Shown: positions 42,244 to 50,218 of the stretch, piece by piece
How positions within the stretch are numbered: position 1 is the stretch's first letter
Layout of the letters: every line of letters begins with the position of its first letter
Assembly: GCA_944320955.1 (NCBI GenBank)
Contig: CALUJL010000031.1
Coordinates: forward strand, 1-64,000
Length of the DNA stretch: 64,000 nucleotides
Origin: an uncultured Bacteroidaceae bacterium
GTDB lineage: Bacteria > Bacteroidota > Bacteroidia > Bacteroidales > Bacteroidaceae
Direction: 5' to 3'
Program-made: the position numbers and the translations under genes
The notes under the pieces: generated by a model
What the model was told of the DNA's origin: nothing
The model's database searches: none
The model's input: the letters and a program-made list of their open reading frames with translations, nothing else

Positions 42244-42705
42244 ATTATATTAGTTTATAGGTTTATTTCTCTTTCTTGAAGAAAAAAATATATGCTGATG
42301 ATGATAGTCCGTTGACAGGGTGCATAAAAAACGGCCTGTTCGCTTGCACTTTCGGGTTATTGTGCTGCCGCGGCAGGATATCCACGGCTTGTGAACAGCC
42401 TGCCGGTGCCTTATCTTTTGATAGTAAGGACTGTGGCTTTCTTTATTCACACCCTGTTGATAGGGAGCAAAGTTACTAACTTCTTCCCAATCGCTATGCA
42501 AGAATCGGGGAAAAAACCCGTGGATAAGTCCGTAACAGCCGTGTGTTATCTTTTTTGGGGCTTTGCTTCCGGGTGTTGTATAAGCGCTTTTTCCGAAGGG
42601 TGAAGCGGAAACGGGAAATCTTGTTGCGCGGTTATTAGCCGGGTTTTCCACTTTTTCCGGCGGGTTATAAACCAGTGTTGGCTTCTCCCTGCCGGAAGTT
42701 TGCGC
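42244..42705. other. AT-rich intergenic region with DnaA-box-like sites (possible oriC)
   Basis: This 0.5-kb gap has no credible gene and no repeat array, only a lone half-unit near 42585. The first 60 bases are strongly AT-rich, unlike the surroundings. DnaA-box-like sites: TTATTCACA at 42443-42451 (perfect TTATNCACA), and on the other strand TTATGCACC at 42319-42327 and TTATCCACG at 42519-42527 (one mismatch each). The first two lie in an imperfect inverted repeat (ACAGGGTG / CACCCTGT). The role is inferred. Confidence 0.45.
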
Positions 42706-42713
42706 TATCTTTG
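42706..42713 (+). promoter_or_regulatory. -7 element for TrmH-family gene
   Basis: TATCTTTG followed by CATCCG. Being downstream of the ATG at 42675, it shows that the longer frame is not the protein. Confidence 0.7.
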
Positions 42714-42746
42714 CATCCGTTACGACAATGCTTAATGGGAAACACG

Positions 42747-43289
42747 ATGAGAAAGCTGGACGTTTTGGAAATGAACCGCATCTCGGCCGAAGAATTCCAC
42801 CGGGCAAGGAAGATTCCCCTTGCCGTGGTGCTCGACGATGTACGCAGTATGAACAATGTGGGCTCCGTCTTTCGCACGGCCGATGCCTTCCGCGTGGAGC
42901 GGATCTGCCTGTGCGGCATCACCGGCACGCCGCCCCATCCCGACATTCATAAGACGGCGCTCGGGGCGGAATGCAGCGTCAGTTGGACGTACTGCCCTAC
43001 CGCCCTGGAAGCCGTGCAGCAGTTGCGCGGGGAGGGCTACGTGGTGTGCAGCGTGGAGCAGGCCGAGGGGAGCACCCTGTTGCAGGACTTCCGGTTCGAC
43101 CCCCTGCGCCGCTATGCCCTCGTGCTGGGCAACGAGGTGAAGGGCGTGGGGCAGGAAGTGGTGGACAGTTCCGACTTTTGCATCGAAGTGCCGCAGTACG
43201 GGACGAAACACTCGCTCAACGTCTCCGTGGCGGCAGGCATTGTGCTCTGGCAGGCCTTCCTCCAGTTGCGGGGCGTATTGGGGGAGTGA
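42747..43289 (+). CDS. TrmH/SpoU-family RNA methyltransferase
   Basis: A 180-residue SPOUT methyltransferase acting on 2'-O of tRNA or rRNA. The trefoil-knot motifs are present: motif 1 is MNNVGSVFRTADAF, motif 2 is ALVLGNEVKGVGQEVVDSSD and motif 3 is VPQYGTKHSLNVSVAAGIVLW. There is no N-terminal substrate-binding extension, so it is the short form. The ATG at 42747 (MRKLDVLEMNR) is chosen because it starts the conserved region and follows the promoter by about 33 bp; the ATG at 42735 is possible. The exact RNA target is unknown. Confidence 0.88.
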   Translation: MRKLDVLEMNRISAEEFHRARKIPLAVVLDDVRSMNNVGSVFRTADAFRVERICLCGITGTPPHPDIHKTALGAECSVSWTYCPTALEAVQQLRGEGYVVCSVEQAEGSTLLQDFRFDPLRRYALVLGNEVKGVGQEVVDSSDFCIEVPQYGTKHSLNVSVAAGIVLWQAFLQLRGVLGE

Positions 43290-43302
43290 TGTGCGCCGTG
43301 CG

Positions 43303-43950
43303 CTACAACTGGTAGTTGGTTACGAGGGTGATGACCCGTTCCGTCAGCTTGTCTTCGCCCTTGCGGTCGTACTTCTTCTTCAAGCTGGCGCCGAAGACGG
43401 CGGCGAAGCTCTGGTAAAATTTGGCGCGGAACGTGCCTACGAAGGCTTTTATGATGTCGTATGAAGCCGAATTGCACTGCCTGTCGACCATTTTTATGAG
43501 CAGTTTCCCCTGGCTGAAGGTCAACTTCTTGAACATGGGCTTGTATTGCTCCATCAGCCCGTCTTCCACTCTTTTTATGTGCGCCAGGCGTTCCTTCTTG
43601 CTCATGCCCTCCATGTATTCATAGGTCTCGATGATTATATTATTGATCATCACCGAAATCGGATAGACCTTCTTCACATTGCGTACCAGGCGCAGGTATT
43701 CGCGCCATTCCTTGTTGTTTTTGAATTTCAGGGGCGGGTAGACGTAGACTTGCCGCATCTGGAAAAAGGGGATTGTGTCGCCCTCGTAAACGCATAGCGC
43801 TATGTGCGTGTAGAATTGGCGGTCGAAGGCTCTCTTCCTTTCCAAGGCTTCGTCGACCACTCCCTCCTCCCCTTGTGCCGCAAGCGGGGCAGGGGCCGCG
43901 GACAAGAGGGTAAGCAAAAAGCAGAACTGCAGCAGTTTCTTCGCTTTCAT
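43303..43950 (-). CDS. DUF4294 family exported protein
   Basis: A 215-residue protein with a signal peptide ending near LAAQG. The body matches DUF4294, a family conserved in Bacteroidetes and of unknown function: YPPLKFKNNKEWREYLRLVRNVKKVYP, the helical IIETYEYMEGMSKKERLAHIK and LLIKMVDRQCNSASYDIIKAFVG are typical (positions about 75-100, 105-130 and 150-175). It converges with the TrmH-family gene, the two stops being 13 bp apart, with no clear terminator between them. The -7 element ends 5 bp before the ATG. Confidence 0.88.
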   Translation of the reverse strand: MKAKKLLQFCFLLTLLSAAPAPLAAQGEEGVVDEALERKRAFDRQFYTHIALCVYEGDTIPFFQMRQVYVYPPLKFKNNKEWREYLRLVRNVKKVYPISVMINNIIIETYEYMEGMSKKERLAHIKRVEDGLMEQYKPMFKKLTFSQGKLLIKMVDRQCNSASYDIIKAFVGTFRAKFYQSFAAVFGASLKKKYDRKGEDKLTERVITLVTNYQL

Positions 43951-43955
43951 GGCCG

Positions 43956-43963
43956 CAAAAATA
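43956..43963 (-). promoter_or_regulatory. -7 element for DUF4294 gene
   Basis: TATTTTTG on the minus strand; only 5 bases separate it from the ATG at 43950, so the mRNA should be leaderless or nearly so. Confidence 0.7.
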
Positions 43964-44075
43964 CGGCTTCTGCTTGAAATAGAGCCTCTTTGCCGTAAAT
44001 AAAAAGTATAATAGATGTTGCTCCGTTTCCCATTTTACAAAACTTTTAGTCTCCCCTCCCCTGCTTTTGTCTAAA

Positions 44076-44184
44076 TTAAGTAACGGGACTTTTCCCCCCA
44101 GCCCTGCCGCTTCCGCCGGAAAGCGCTGCATGAAATCTGGAAAACATGCAGCACTTTTCCAGAAAAGCAGCAGGACTTTTTTTG
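44076..44184. repeat. 22-bp tandem repeat array T (4-5 units)
   Basis: Junctions at 44080, 44101, 44123, 44145 and 44167 (first step 21, others 22). It lies in the 312-bp gap between the divergent DUF4294 and second BspA-like genes; 43964-44075 holds nothing else recognised. Confidence 0.85.
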
Positions 44185-44216
44185 TAGGGTATGGGGCTTT
44201 TTACCAAAAGAATAAC

Positions 44217-44224
44217 TATTTTTG
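44217..44224 (+). promoter_or_regulatory. -7 element for second BspA-like gene
   Basis: TATTTTTG followed by CAATC; leader about 32 nt before the ATG at 44263. Confidence 0.7.
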
Positions 44225-44262
44225 CAATCATCTGAATAACAAACAAGAACAAATCGAACATT

Positions 44263-46899
44263 ATGAACAGAAGATTACAAAGGATTTTGGCGTTAGCCCT
44301 GCTTGTGTTGGTTGGAACCTACGCGCGGTCGCAGACGATCGGAAACAATTATGATGCCTATGTGGGTGGAGTTTATTATAAACTTAATAAGGAAGCCAAA
44401 ACAGCTTCAGTAACATTTATAAGACAATTGGTGCAGCGTCCGATGGATCCACAGATGCCTGTAGAAATTATCTATGAGACAGATTACAAAGGTAGCATAG
44501 TAATTCCTAAGACTATTGAAGTGGATGACCCCATAACCGTTGCAGTGGATAAGGAAGAGTACACCGTGACGTCTATTGGCCACCATGCTTTTTATAGATG
44601 CACGGGGCTTCGGAGCGTCGTATTGCCTGCCACGGTCACTTCTATCAGTTCCAGTGCGTTCGAAGGGTGCACCATGTTGTCCTCCATCGATATGCCTCTT
44701 ACTATGGAAATCATAGCAGATAGAGCTTTCTACGGCTGTAGAAATGCGAAACTTATTTTCCCGAAAGTCCTAACGCTGGGCACGGATGCGCTCACGGGCA
44801 GCAAGATCGGCGTGGGAGTGGAAGCCTATGGCCTTTGTTTCGTACCGGACAAGGAGGAAGGTACTGCCATGCTCATCGCAAAGGACATAGACGTGGACGA
44901 AAACGGCAGCATCATATATAATAGAGATGCGAAGTACGAAGGAAAAATAGCTTTGGGCGGCAGTTATTCCATAAACGGGAATACGGAAAGTTATAGACTA
45001 AATTCTATTAGCGACCATGCCTTTACGAACTGTAGTATCGACGGGCTTTACCTTCGGCCAAGCATTACGAAGATTTCTCCTGCAGCTTTTGAGGATGCGC
45101 AGATAAACAATTTGTTTGTTTCTTCCCCGTTGCAGTCGTCTTATGCAGCGTTTGCTTCGCTCAGTGGAGGACATATTTTTACGATTCCCGACGAAATAGA
45201 GAAGATAGAGCAGTATTTTTCCGGCGAAGTGTTCTCCATTGAGCCGGTGGTGACGGATGTCACGCCTTACTTGCGGGGAGTTTCGTTCCGTGCCCATAGT
45301 GCTAATAAATATATGACTTTAGGAGATCCTACTGGAGTAGAAGGAATCGAGCCGATGGAGAAGGGCGACGATGGATACTACATGTTTAAATTAGATTATC
45401 TCCAGCCCGGAGAGGATAGTCAAGTATGGCTGAATTATACAATCGAAAATTGTCCGGAAGAATTGAGCTATGAGATTCCTTTTACAACTGTGCCTTTTTA
45501 CAGTGTGACGCAGCTGAAATCGCGTACACAGACTTCGGTTTCCTTCACAGTCACGGTGCCGGAAGATAAAACTTGGTCGCTGGAGAAACTGATTGTTGGG
45601 GATAAGGAAATAAAAAATGGCGGGGAATTAAGCTATTCAGGCCTTACTCCGGGAGCTTCCTTATCGGTAGATGGCATTGCCCTCTATGACAGTACGGACT
45701 TTTCTTCATTTTGGATAGATAAAATAAATGCCTCTTTCCCATTTTCGACAAGCAGAATAGGGATATTAGGCCTTGATGAAGAGATCACGGTGCAGGATAT
45801 AGGACCGACAAGTGCTACTATTATGGGAACATATACCCTTATCGATGCTGAAGTGGAGCGGACAGAATTGATTTGCAACGAGGAAGTTTCGGAAAATGAC
45901 AGGCTTGATTTGACAGGATTGGAGCCTGGAAAAAAGTATAGTATTCGTTATCATATTTATTCGGGTAACGGGCCAATCGCATCCGACTATCGTGAATTTT
46001 CCACCGATACCGTCTCTTTCCGCACGCTCCCGGCACAGGCTGTGTCGAATACGTGCGCCATCATTGCGGCGGAGTGCAACATCAGCGAAAACGAGACGGG
46101 CTGTGGCTTCGAATGGCGGCGCTACGACGCGCCCGACCTGGTACCCTCCACATTCAGCCCCTGCTTCGTGGCCGACAGCATGCTGGCCGGTCGGCTCGAA
46201 GGCCTCAGCGCAAACACATATTACAAGTATCGCCCCTATTACCGTTCTGCATCGGGCACGTATTACTATGGCGAGTGGATAGCTTTCGGCACGGCCGATG
46301 CCTACGTCTACTTCGAGCCGATTGTCTATACCTCTGCTCCCGAGATCAAAGGGACTGCCGTTTGCCTGCGCGGGCAGGCTCTCGCGGGTTCCGAACCGGT
46401 AGTGCGGCAAGGATTCGAATACTGGGAAGAGTCTTCCCCGGCCTTGTCCGCGAAACGCGTAGCGGGAGCGGTGCAGACGGTTTTGGCCGAGGGTACGCGC
46501 ATGGAGGTCGAGCTGAAGGACCTGCTTCTGGGTGCGACTTACGTCTACCGAGCTTTTGTTACTACCGCTACGGGCACCACTTACGGCGAAACCCGCAGCT
46601 TCTCCCTTCCGGGAGCGCCTGTGGGAATCGAAGAAACCGCTGCCGCTTCCGGCGAAAAGTGCTTGGACTTTTCTGTACGTCATGCAGGGCAAATGGAGAT
46701 TTGCGTTTCGGGAAGCAGTGCAGAGCGGTGCGTCTGCCGTGTGACGGACACGGCGGGGCGGACAGTGTTCTCTGCATCGGTCTTGGCCGACGGACAGTGG
46801 CATCTGCTCGGTGAAGCCGGTGCCTTACCCGCAGGGCTGTATGTGTTGACCTTGACGGACGGCACGGAAGTGAAGTCGCGCACGGTCTTGGTGGAATAA
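44263..46899 (+). CDS. BspA-like LRR protein with type IX secretion tail
   Basis: An 878-residue secreted protein. After a signal peptide (MNRRLQRILALALLVLVG) come LRR_5 repeats (GHHAFYRCTGLRSVVLPATV, about 95-330), then fibronectin III-like segments (about 340-780), then an 80-residue C-terminal domain starting near GEKCLDFSVRHAG and ending LTDGTEVKSRTVLVE, which matches the type A sorting domain of the type IX secretion system (GLYVLTLTDG is typical). It should be exported through T9SS and anchored to the cell surface. Codons before about 46015 are much more AT-rich than those after, and only the later part is close to the paralog at 3144-6011. Two repeat units encode the linker before the sorting domain. 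Confidence 0.85.
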   Translation: MNRRLQRILALALLVLVGTYARSQTIGNNYDAYVGGVYYKLNKEAKTASVTFIRQLVQRPMDPQMPVEIIYETDYKGSIVIPKTIEVDDPITVAVDKEEYTVTSIGHHAFYRCTGLRSVVLPATVTSISSSAFEGCTMLSSIDMPLTMEIIADRAFYGCRNAKLIFPKVLTLGTDALTGSKIGVGVEAYGLCFVPDKEEGTAMLIAKDIDVDENGSIIYNRDAKYEGKIALGGSYSINGNTESYRLNSISDHAFTNCSIDGLYLRPSITKISPAAFEDAQINNLFVSSPLQSSYAAFASLSGGHIFTIPDEIEKIEQYFSGEVFSIEPVVTDVTPYLRGVSFRAHSANKYMTLGDPTGVEGIEPMEKGDDGYYMFKLDYLQPGEDSQVWLNYTIENCPEELSYEIPFTTVPFYSVTQLKSRTQTSVSFTVTVPEDKTWSLEKLIVGDKEIKNGGELSYSGLTPGASLSVDGIALYDSTDFSSFWIDKINASFPFSTSRIGILGLDEEITVQDIGPTSATIMGTYTLIDAEVERTELICNEEVSENDRLDLTGLEPGKKYSIRYHIYSGNGPIASDYREFSTDTVSFRTLPAQAVSNTCAIIAAECNISENETGCGFEWRRYDAPDLVPSTFSPCFVADSMLAGRLEGLSANTYYKYRPYYRSASGTYYYGEWIAFGTADAYVYFEPIVYTSAPEIKGTAVCLRGQALAGSEPVVRQGFEYWEESSPALSAKRVAGAVQTVLAEGTRMEVELKDLLLGATYVYRAFVTTATGTTYGETRSFSLPGAPVGIEETAAASGEKCLDFSVRHAGQMEICVSGSSAERCVCRVTDTAGRTVFSASVLADGQWHLLGEAGALPAGLYVLTLTDGTEVKSRTVLVE
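46633..46676. repeat. Two 22-bp repeat units inside coding DNA (array U)
   Basis: Junctions at 46637 and 46659, exactly 22 bp apart, with cores CGCTGCCGC and TGCTTGGAC. They encode ETAAASGEKCLDFS, the linker between the last FnIII segment and the sorting domain. Confidence 0.75.
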
Positions 46900-46941
46900 C
46901 CGCTACCGTCCTTTCCTTCTTCCGCAGGGGCGGAAAACGAA

Positions 46942-46977
46942 AACCGCCGGACAAGTTACGAGACCTGTCCGGCGGTT
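46942..46977. terminator. Bidirectional terminator BspA2/argS
   Basis: AACCGCCGGACA (46942-46953) and TGTCCGGCGGTT (46966-46977) form a perfect 12-bp stem between the convergent genes. Confidence 0.8.
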
Positions 46978-47001
46978 CTATTATAATAAGGTATAGGCAG
47001 T

Positions 47002-48801
47002 CTACATCCGCTCCGGCACTTCTATCCCGAGCAGCCCCATGGCGGCCTTCACGGTGCGGGCCACGGTGGCGGAAAGGGCGAGGCGGAAACCGCGCAGGGC
47101 TTCGTTCTCCTCGCGCAGGATGGAGAAGTCGTGGTAGAACTGGTTGTACTCCTTCACCAGGTCGTAGGCGTAGTTGGCGATGCCCGAAGGGGAATAGTCG
47201 CTCCCCGCTTGGGCCACGACGGCGCGGAAGTCGGCAATCTTCTGAATGAGGCTCTCCTCTTTTTCGTTCAGGCTGATGGCCGTGTCCACTGCGGCGGGCA
47301 CCGTGAGCCCTGCTGCCTCCGCCTTGCGCAGGATGCTGCGGATGCGGGCGTAGGTGTACTGGATGAAGGGGCCAGTATTGCCGTTGAAGTCGATGGATTC
47401 CTTGGGGTTGAAGGTCATGTTCTTGCGGGCGTCTACCTTGAGGATGAAGTACTTCAGCGCACCCATGCCTACGATGCGGGCTATTTCGTCGGCTTCTTCC
47501 GGGGTAAAGTCGTCGAGCCGTATTTCGCGGCCCTCGGAGGTTTCGTGCGCGGCCTCTACCATGGAGTCCATCAGGTCGTCGGCATCGACCACCGTGCCCT
47601 CGCGCGATTTCATTTTCCCCTCGGGCAGTTCCACCATGCCGTAGGAGAAATGTACCAGACTCTTGCCCCACTTGAAGCCGAGGCGGTCGAGCAGGATGGA
47701 AAGCACTTGGAAATGGTAGTTTTGCTCATTGCCTACGACGTAGATCATCTTGTCTATCGGATAGTCGGCGAAGCGCTGTTCGGCCGTGCCTATGTCCTGT
47801 GTCATATAGACGGAAGTCCCGTCGGCGCGCAGCAGGAGCTTCTGGTCGAGACCCTCGGCAGAAAGGTCGGCCCATACGGAGCCGTCTTCCTTGCGGAAGA
47901 AGAGTCCGCGCTCGAGGCCCTCCATGACTTTGCGTTTGCCTTCGAGGTAGGTGTCCGATTCGTAGTAGATCTTGTCGAAGGAGGCTCCCATGCGGCGGTA
48001 CGTCTCGTCGAATCCGTCGTAAACCCACTGGTTCATCTTCGTCCAGAGGGCGCGCACTTCCGCATCGCCGGCTTCCCACTTGCGGAGCATCTCGCGGGCT
48101 TCCTGCATGAGGGGTGCTTCGGCTTCGGCTTCCTCCTTGGTTTTTCCCTGGGCCATGAGCTCGCCGACTTCGGCCTTGTAGTGCTTGTCGAAGGCCACGT
48201 AGTAGTCGCCTACCAGATGGTCGCCCTTTTTGCCGGACGACTCGGGCGTTTCGCCGCCGCCGTACTTGAGCCAGGCGAGCATCGACTTGCAGATGTGGAT
48301 GCCGCGGTCGTTGACTATGTTGGTTTTCACCACGCGGTTTCCGTTGGCCTCCATGATGCGTGCCAGCGAAGTGCCGAGCAATATGTTGCGCATGTGGCCC
48401 AAATGGAGCGGCTTGTTGGTGTTGGGCGAGGAGTACTCTATCATGACGAGCGGCGCCTGCTCCCCGGCCTGGCGGAAGCCGTAGCGCCCGTCGGCACGGA
48501 TGCCCTCCAGCAGCCCGATCCAGCAGCGGGAGGCGACGGTCAGGTTGAGGAAACCTTTGATTACGTTGTAGCGCTCCACGATTTCGGGCTCGTGCTCCAC
48601 GAGGTAGCGGCCTATCTCGTCGGCCGTGTCTTCCGGTTTTTTCCGCGAGAGGCGCACCAGGGGGAAGACGACGAGCGTCAGGTGTCCCTCGAACTCCTTC
48701 TTTGTCTTCTGCAGCTGTATGCTTTCAGCCGCCACGTCGGCGCCGTACAGGCTCCGCGCTGCGGCTTGTATGGCACAGACGAGTTTGTCTTCTATATTCA
48801 T
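47002..48801 (-). CDS. argS: Arginyl-tRNA synthetase
   Basis: A 599-residue class I synthetase. The N-terminal Add-1 domain that contacts the tRNA D-loop spans about 1-105. The catalytic domain carries the HIGH motif as HLGH in SSPNTNKPLHLGHMRNILLG and a KMSKS-like KMKSREGTVV. The C-terminal helical anticodon-binding domain ends with the typical LLGIEVPERM. Length is standard. The promoter (48826-48833) lies 25 bp upstream; array V is beyond it. Confidence 0.97.
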   Translation of the reverse strand: MNIEDKLVCAIQAAARSLYGADVAAESIQLQKTKKEFEGHLTLVVFPLVRLSRKKPEDTADEIGRYLVEHEPEIVERYNVIKGFLNLTVASRCWIGLLEGIRADGRYGFRQAGEQAPLVMIEYSSPNTNKPLHLGHMRNILLGTSLARIMEANGNRVVKTNIVNDRGIHICKSMLAWLKYGGGETPESSGKKGDHLVGDYYVAFDKHYKAEVGELMAQGKTKEEAEAEAPLMQEAREMLRKWEAGDAEVRALWTKMNQWVYDGFDETYRRMGASFDKIYYESDTYLEGKRKVMEGLERGLFFRKEDGSVWADLSAEGLDQKLLLRADGTSVYMTQDIGTAEQRFADYPIDKMIYVVGNEQNYHFQVLSILLDRLGFKWGKSLVHFSYGMVELPEGKMKSREGTVVDADDLMDSMVEAAHETSEGREIRLDDFTPEEADEIARIVGMGALKYFILKVDARKNMTFNPKESIDFNGNTGPFIQYTYARIRSILRKAEAAGLTVPAAVDTAISLNEKEESLIQKIADFRAVVAQAGSDYSPSGIANYAYDLVKEYNQFYHDFSILREENEALRGFRLALSATVARTVKAAMGLLGIEVPERM

Positions 48802-48825
48802 GGGTACGTTTGGTTTTTATGGCTG

Positions 48826-48833
48826 CAAAGGTA
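48826..48833 (-). promoter_or_regulatory. -7 element for argS
   Basis: TACCTTTG on the minus strand, followed by CAGCC; leader about 18 nt. Confidence 0.7.
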
Positions 48834-48861
48834 CGAAAAAATCCCCCTTGCGGCAAATGGG

Positions 48862-48971
48862 AAAAGTCTTGCCTCGGCCGGCAAAAAGTGCTGCCGCTTT
48901 TTCCGGAAAGATGCAGCACTTTTTCCGGAGGGATGCAGGGCTTTTTGCCGGCCGCGGCAGGAGGGGTGGCC
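48862..48971. repeat. 22-bp tandem repeat array V (5 units)
   Basis: Junctions at 48866, 48888, 48910, 48932 and 48954. Core orientation switches from CTGC to GCAG in the middle, giving an array with overall dyad symmetry. It is the last array; none was found from here to the right edge. Confidence 0.9.
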
Positions 48972-48993
48972 GTTTCTTCCCGCGGGTATGAAA

Positions 48994-49034
48994 AAAAGGA
49001 ACAGCGCCCTCACTTCGGGACGGCTGTTCCTTTT
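48994..49034 (-). terminator. Terminator for the HU gene
   Basis: AAAAGGAACAGC (48994-49005) and GCTGTTCCTTTT (49023-49034) form a perfect 12-bp stem, with seven T residues following on the minus strand. Confidence 0.85.
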
Positions 49035-49087
49035 GTCTCTCGTGTTGCAGAAAGAGTTCTTGATCCTTGCGCTTCAGAGTGCGGGGG

Positions 49088-49360
49088 TCATTGCAGGGCG
49101 TCGGCAAGTTCGGCGCCGGGTTTGAATTTGGCAATCTTCTTGGCCGGAATGGTGATGGACTCTTTGGTGGCGGGGTTGATGCCCGTGCGCTCGCCGCGCT
49201 CGCTGACGGCAAAAGTGCCGAAGCCTACGAGGGCAATCTTGTCGCCTTCCTTCAGGGTTTTGATGACAGTGGAGACAAAAGCGTCGAGTGCTTTTTTCGA
49301 ATCAGCCTTGCTCAGACCGGATTCCTCCGCAATGGCGTTGATGAGTTCTGCTTTGTTCAT
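49088..49360 (-). CDS. hup: HU-family nucleoid protein
   Basis: A 90-residue HU/IHF-type DNA-bending protein. The dimerisation helices MNKAELINAIAEESGLSKAD and AFVSTVIKTLKEGDKIALVGFGTF are followed by the beta-arm signature RTGINPATKESITIPA, whose Pro in NPAT intercalates into DNA, and the end KKIAKFKPGAELADAL. It is a canonical HU subunit rather than the longer Bacteroidetes-specific HU-like type. The promoter is at 49411-49418, leader about 46 nt. It is the only obvious nucleoid protein near the repeat arrays. Confidence 0.96.
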   Translation of the reverse strand: MNKAELINAIAEESGLSKADSKKALDAFVSTVIKTLKEGDKIALVGFGTFAVSERGERTGINPATKESITIPAKKIAKFKPGAELADALQ

Positions 49361-49410
49361 AATGACAAATTAGGGATGAATTTTGATGATAATAGAGATT
49401 TTGTTTCGGA

Positions 49411-49418
49411 CAAATGTA
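49411..49418 (-). promoter_or_regulatory. -7 element for hup
   Basis: TACATTTG on the minus strand, followed by TCCGAAAC. Confidence 0.65.
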
Positions 49419-49524
49419 ACACTAAAACGAATAAAAACAAATAATTGGAGGAGGAAATCGCTTGTTTTTGGCGAATAAAAGCTAATCGGGCGTGGATTTT
49501 GCCCTTTTCAAGCGAAAAAAGTCG

Positions 49525-49532
49525 TACTTTTG
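49525..49532 (+). promoter_or_regulatory. -7 element for rhomboid operon
   Basis: TACTTTTG followed by CGCTC; leader about 33 nt before the ATG at 49571. Confidence 0.7.
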
Positions 49533-49570
49533 CGCTCACTTCGTATCAGACTTTTTATTTTTCAGACTGC

Positions 49571-50218
49571 ATGAACGGCACTCCTCCTGTTACCAAAAAT
49601 CTCTTGATCATCAATGTGCTTTTCTTCTTCGCCACCGAGGTTCTCGCGCGGAGGGGCATAGACTTGACCGGGCTCTTCGGCTTGTTTTTCTTCGGTGTGG
49701 GCGATTTCCATATCTGGCAGCCGGTCACGTACCTGTTTATGCACGGGAGTTTCTCGCACATCTTCTTCAATATGTTCGCCCTGTGGATGTTCGGCCGGAT
49801 TCTGGAGACCGTCTGGGGCGGGCGCCGCTTCTTTATTTATTACATGGTGTGCGGTGTGGGCGCGGGCTTGATACAAGAACTTGTCCAGCTCTTCTCTTTT
49901 CTCCATGCGGTAGACACGGGTGTCGTGGACTACAGCATTTTTGCCCCGACGGTGGGAGCTTCGGGCGCGGTCTACGGCATCTTGCTGGCTTTCGCCATGC
50001 TCTTCCCGAACGAGAAGATGTTCATTTTCCCCTTCCCCATGCCCATCAAGGCCAAGTATTTCGTGGCTTTCTTCTTTGTGCTGGAGCTGTTTTCGGGAAT
50101 TGCCGTGTCGGACAATGTGGCCCACTTTGCCCATCTGGGCGGCATGATCTTCGGCTGGCTCCTGATAGTCTACTGGAAACGCAAACGTTATGGCGGGGGA
50201 AATTATCCGAGATATTAA
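49571..50218 (+). CDS. Rhomboid-family intramembrane serine protease 1
   Basis: A 215-residue six-helix rhomboid. The oxyanion-hole region is MHGSFSHIFFNMFALWMFG with the conserved His and Asn, the nucleophile is Ser in GASGAVYGI, and the base is His in AHFAHLGGMIFGW. The start at 49571 (MNGTPPVTKNLLIIN) follows the promoter; the longer frame upstream crosses it. The coding sequence overlaps the next rhomboid gene by 29 bp, pointing to coupled translation. Natural substrates are unknown. Confidence 0.93.
   Translation: MNGTPPVTKNLLIINVLFFFATEVLARRGIDLTGLFGLFFFGVGDFHIWQPVTYLFMHGSFSHIFFNMFALWMFGRILETVWGGRRFFIYYMVCGVGAGLIQELVQLFSFLHAVDTGVVDYSIFAPTVGASGAVYGILLAFAMLFPNEKMFIFPFPMPIKAKYFVAFFFVLELFSGIAVSDNVAHFAHLGGMIFGWLLIVYWKRKRYGGGNYPRY

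Noticed and set aside
42276..42603. Short plus-strand open frames in the nadA upstream gap
   Set aside because: They are 67-70 codons long, have no family match or promoter, and have atypical codon use; the region is better explained as non-coding.
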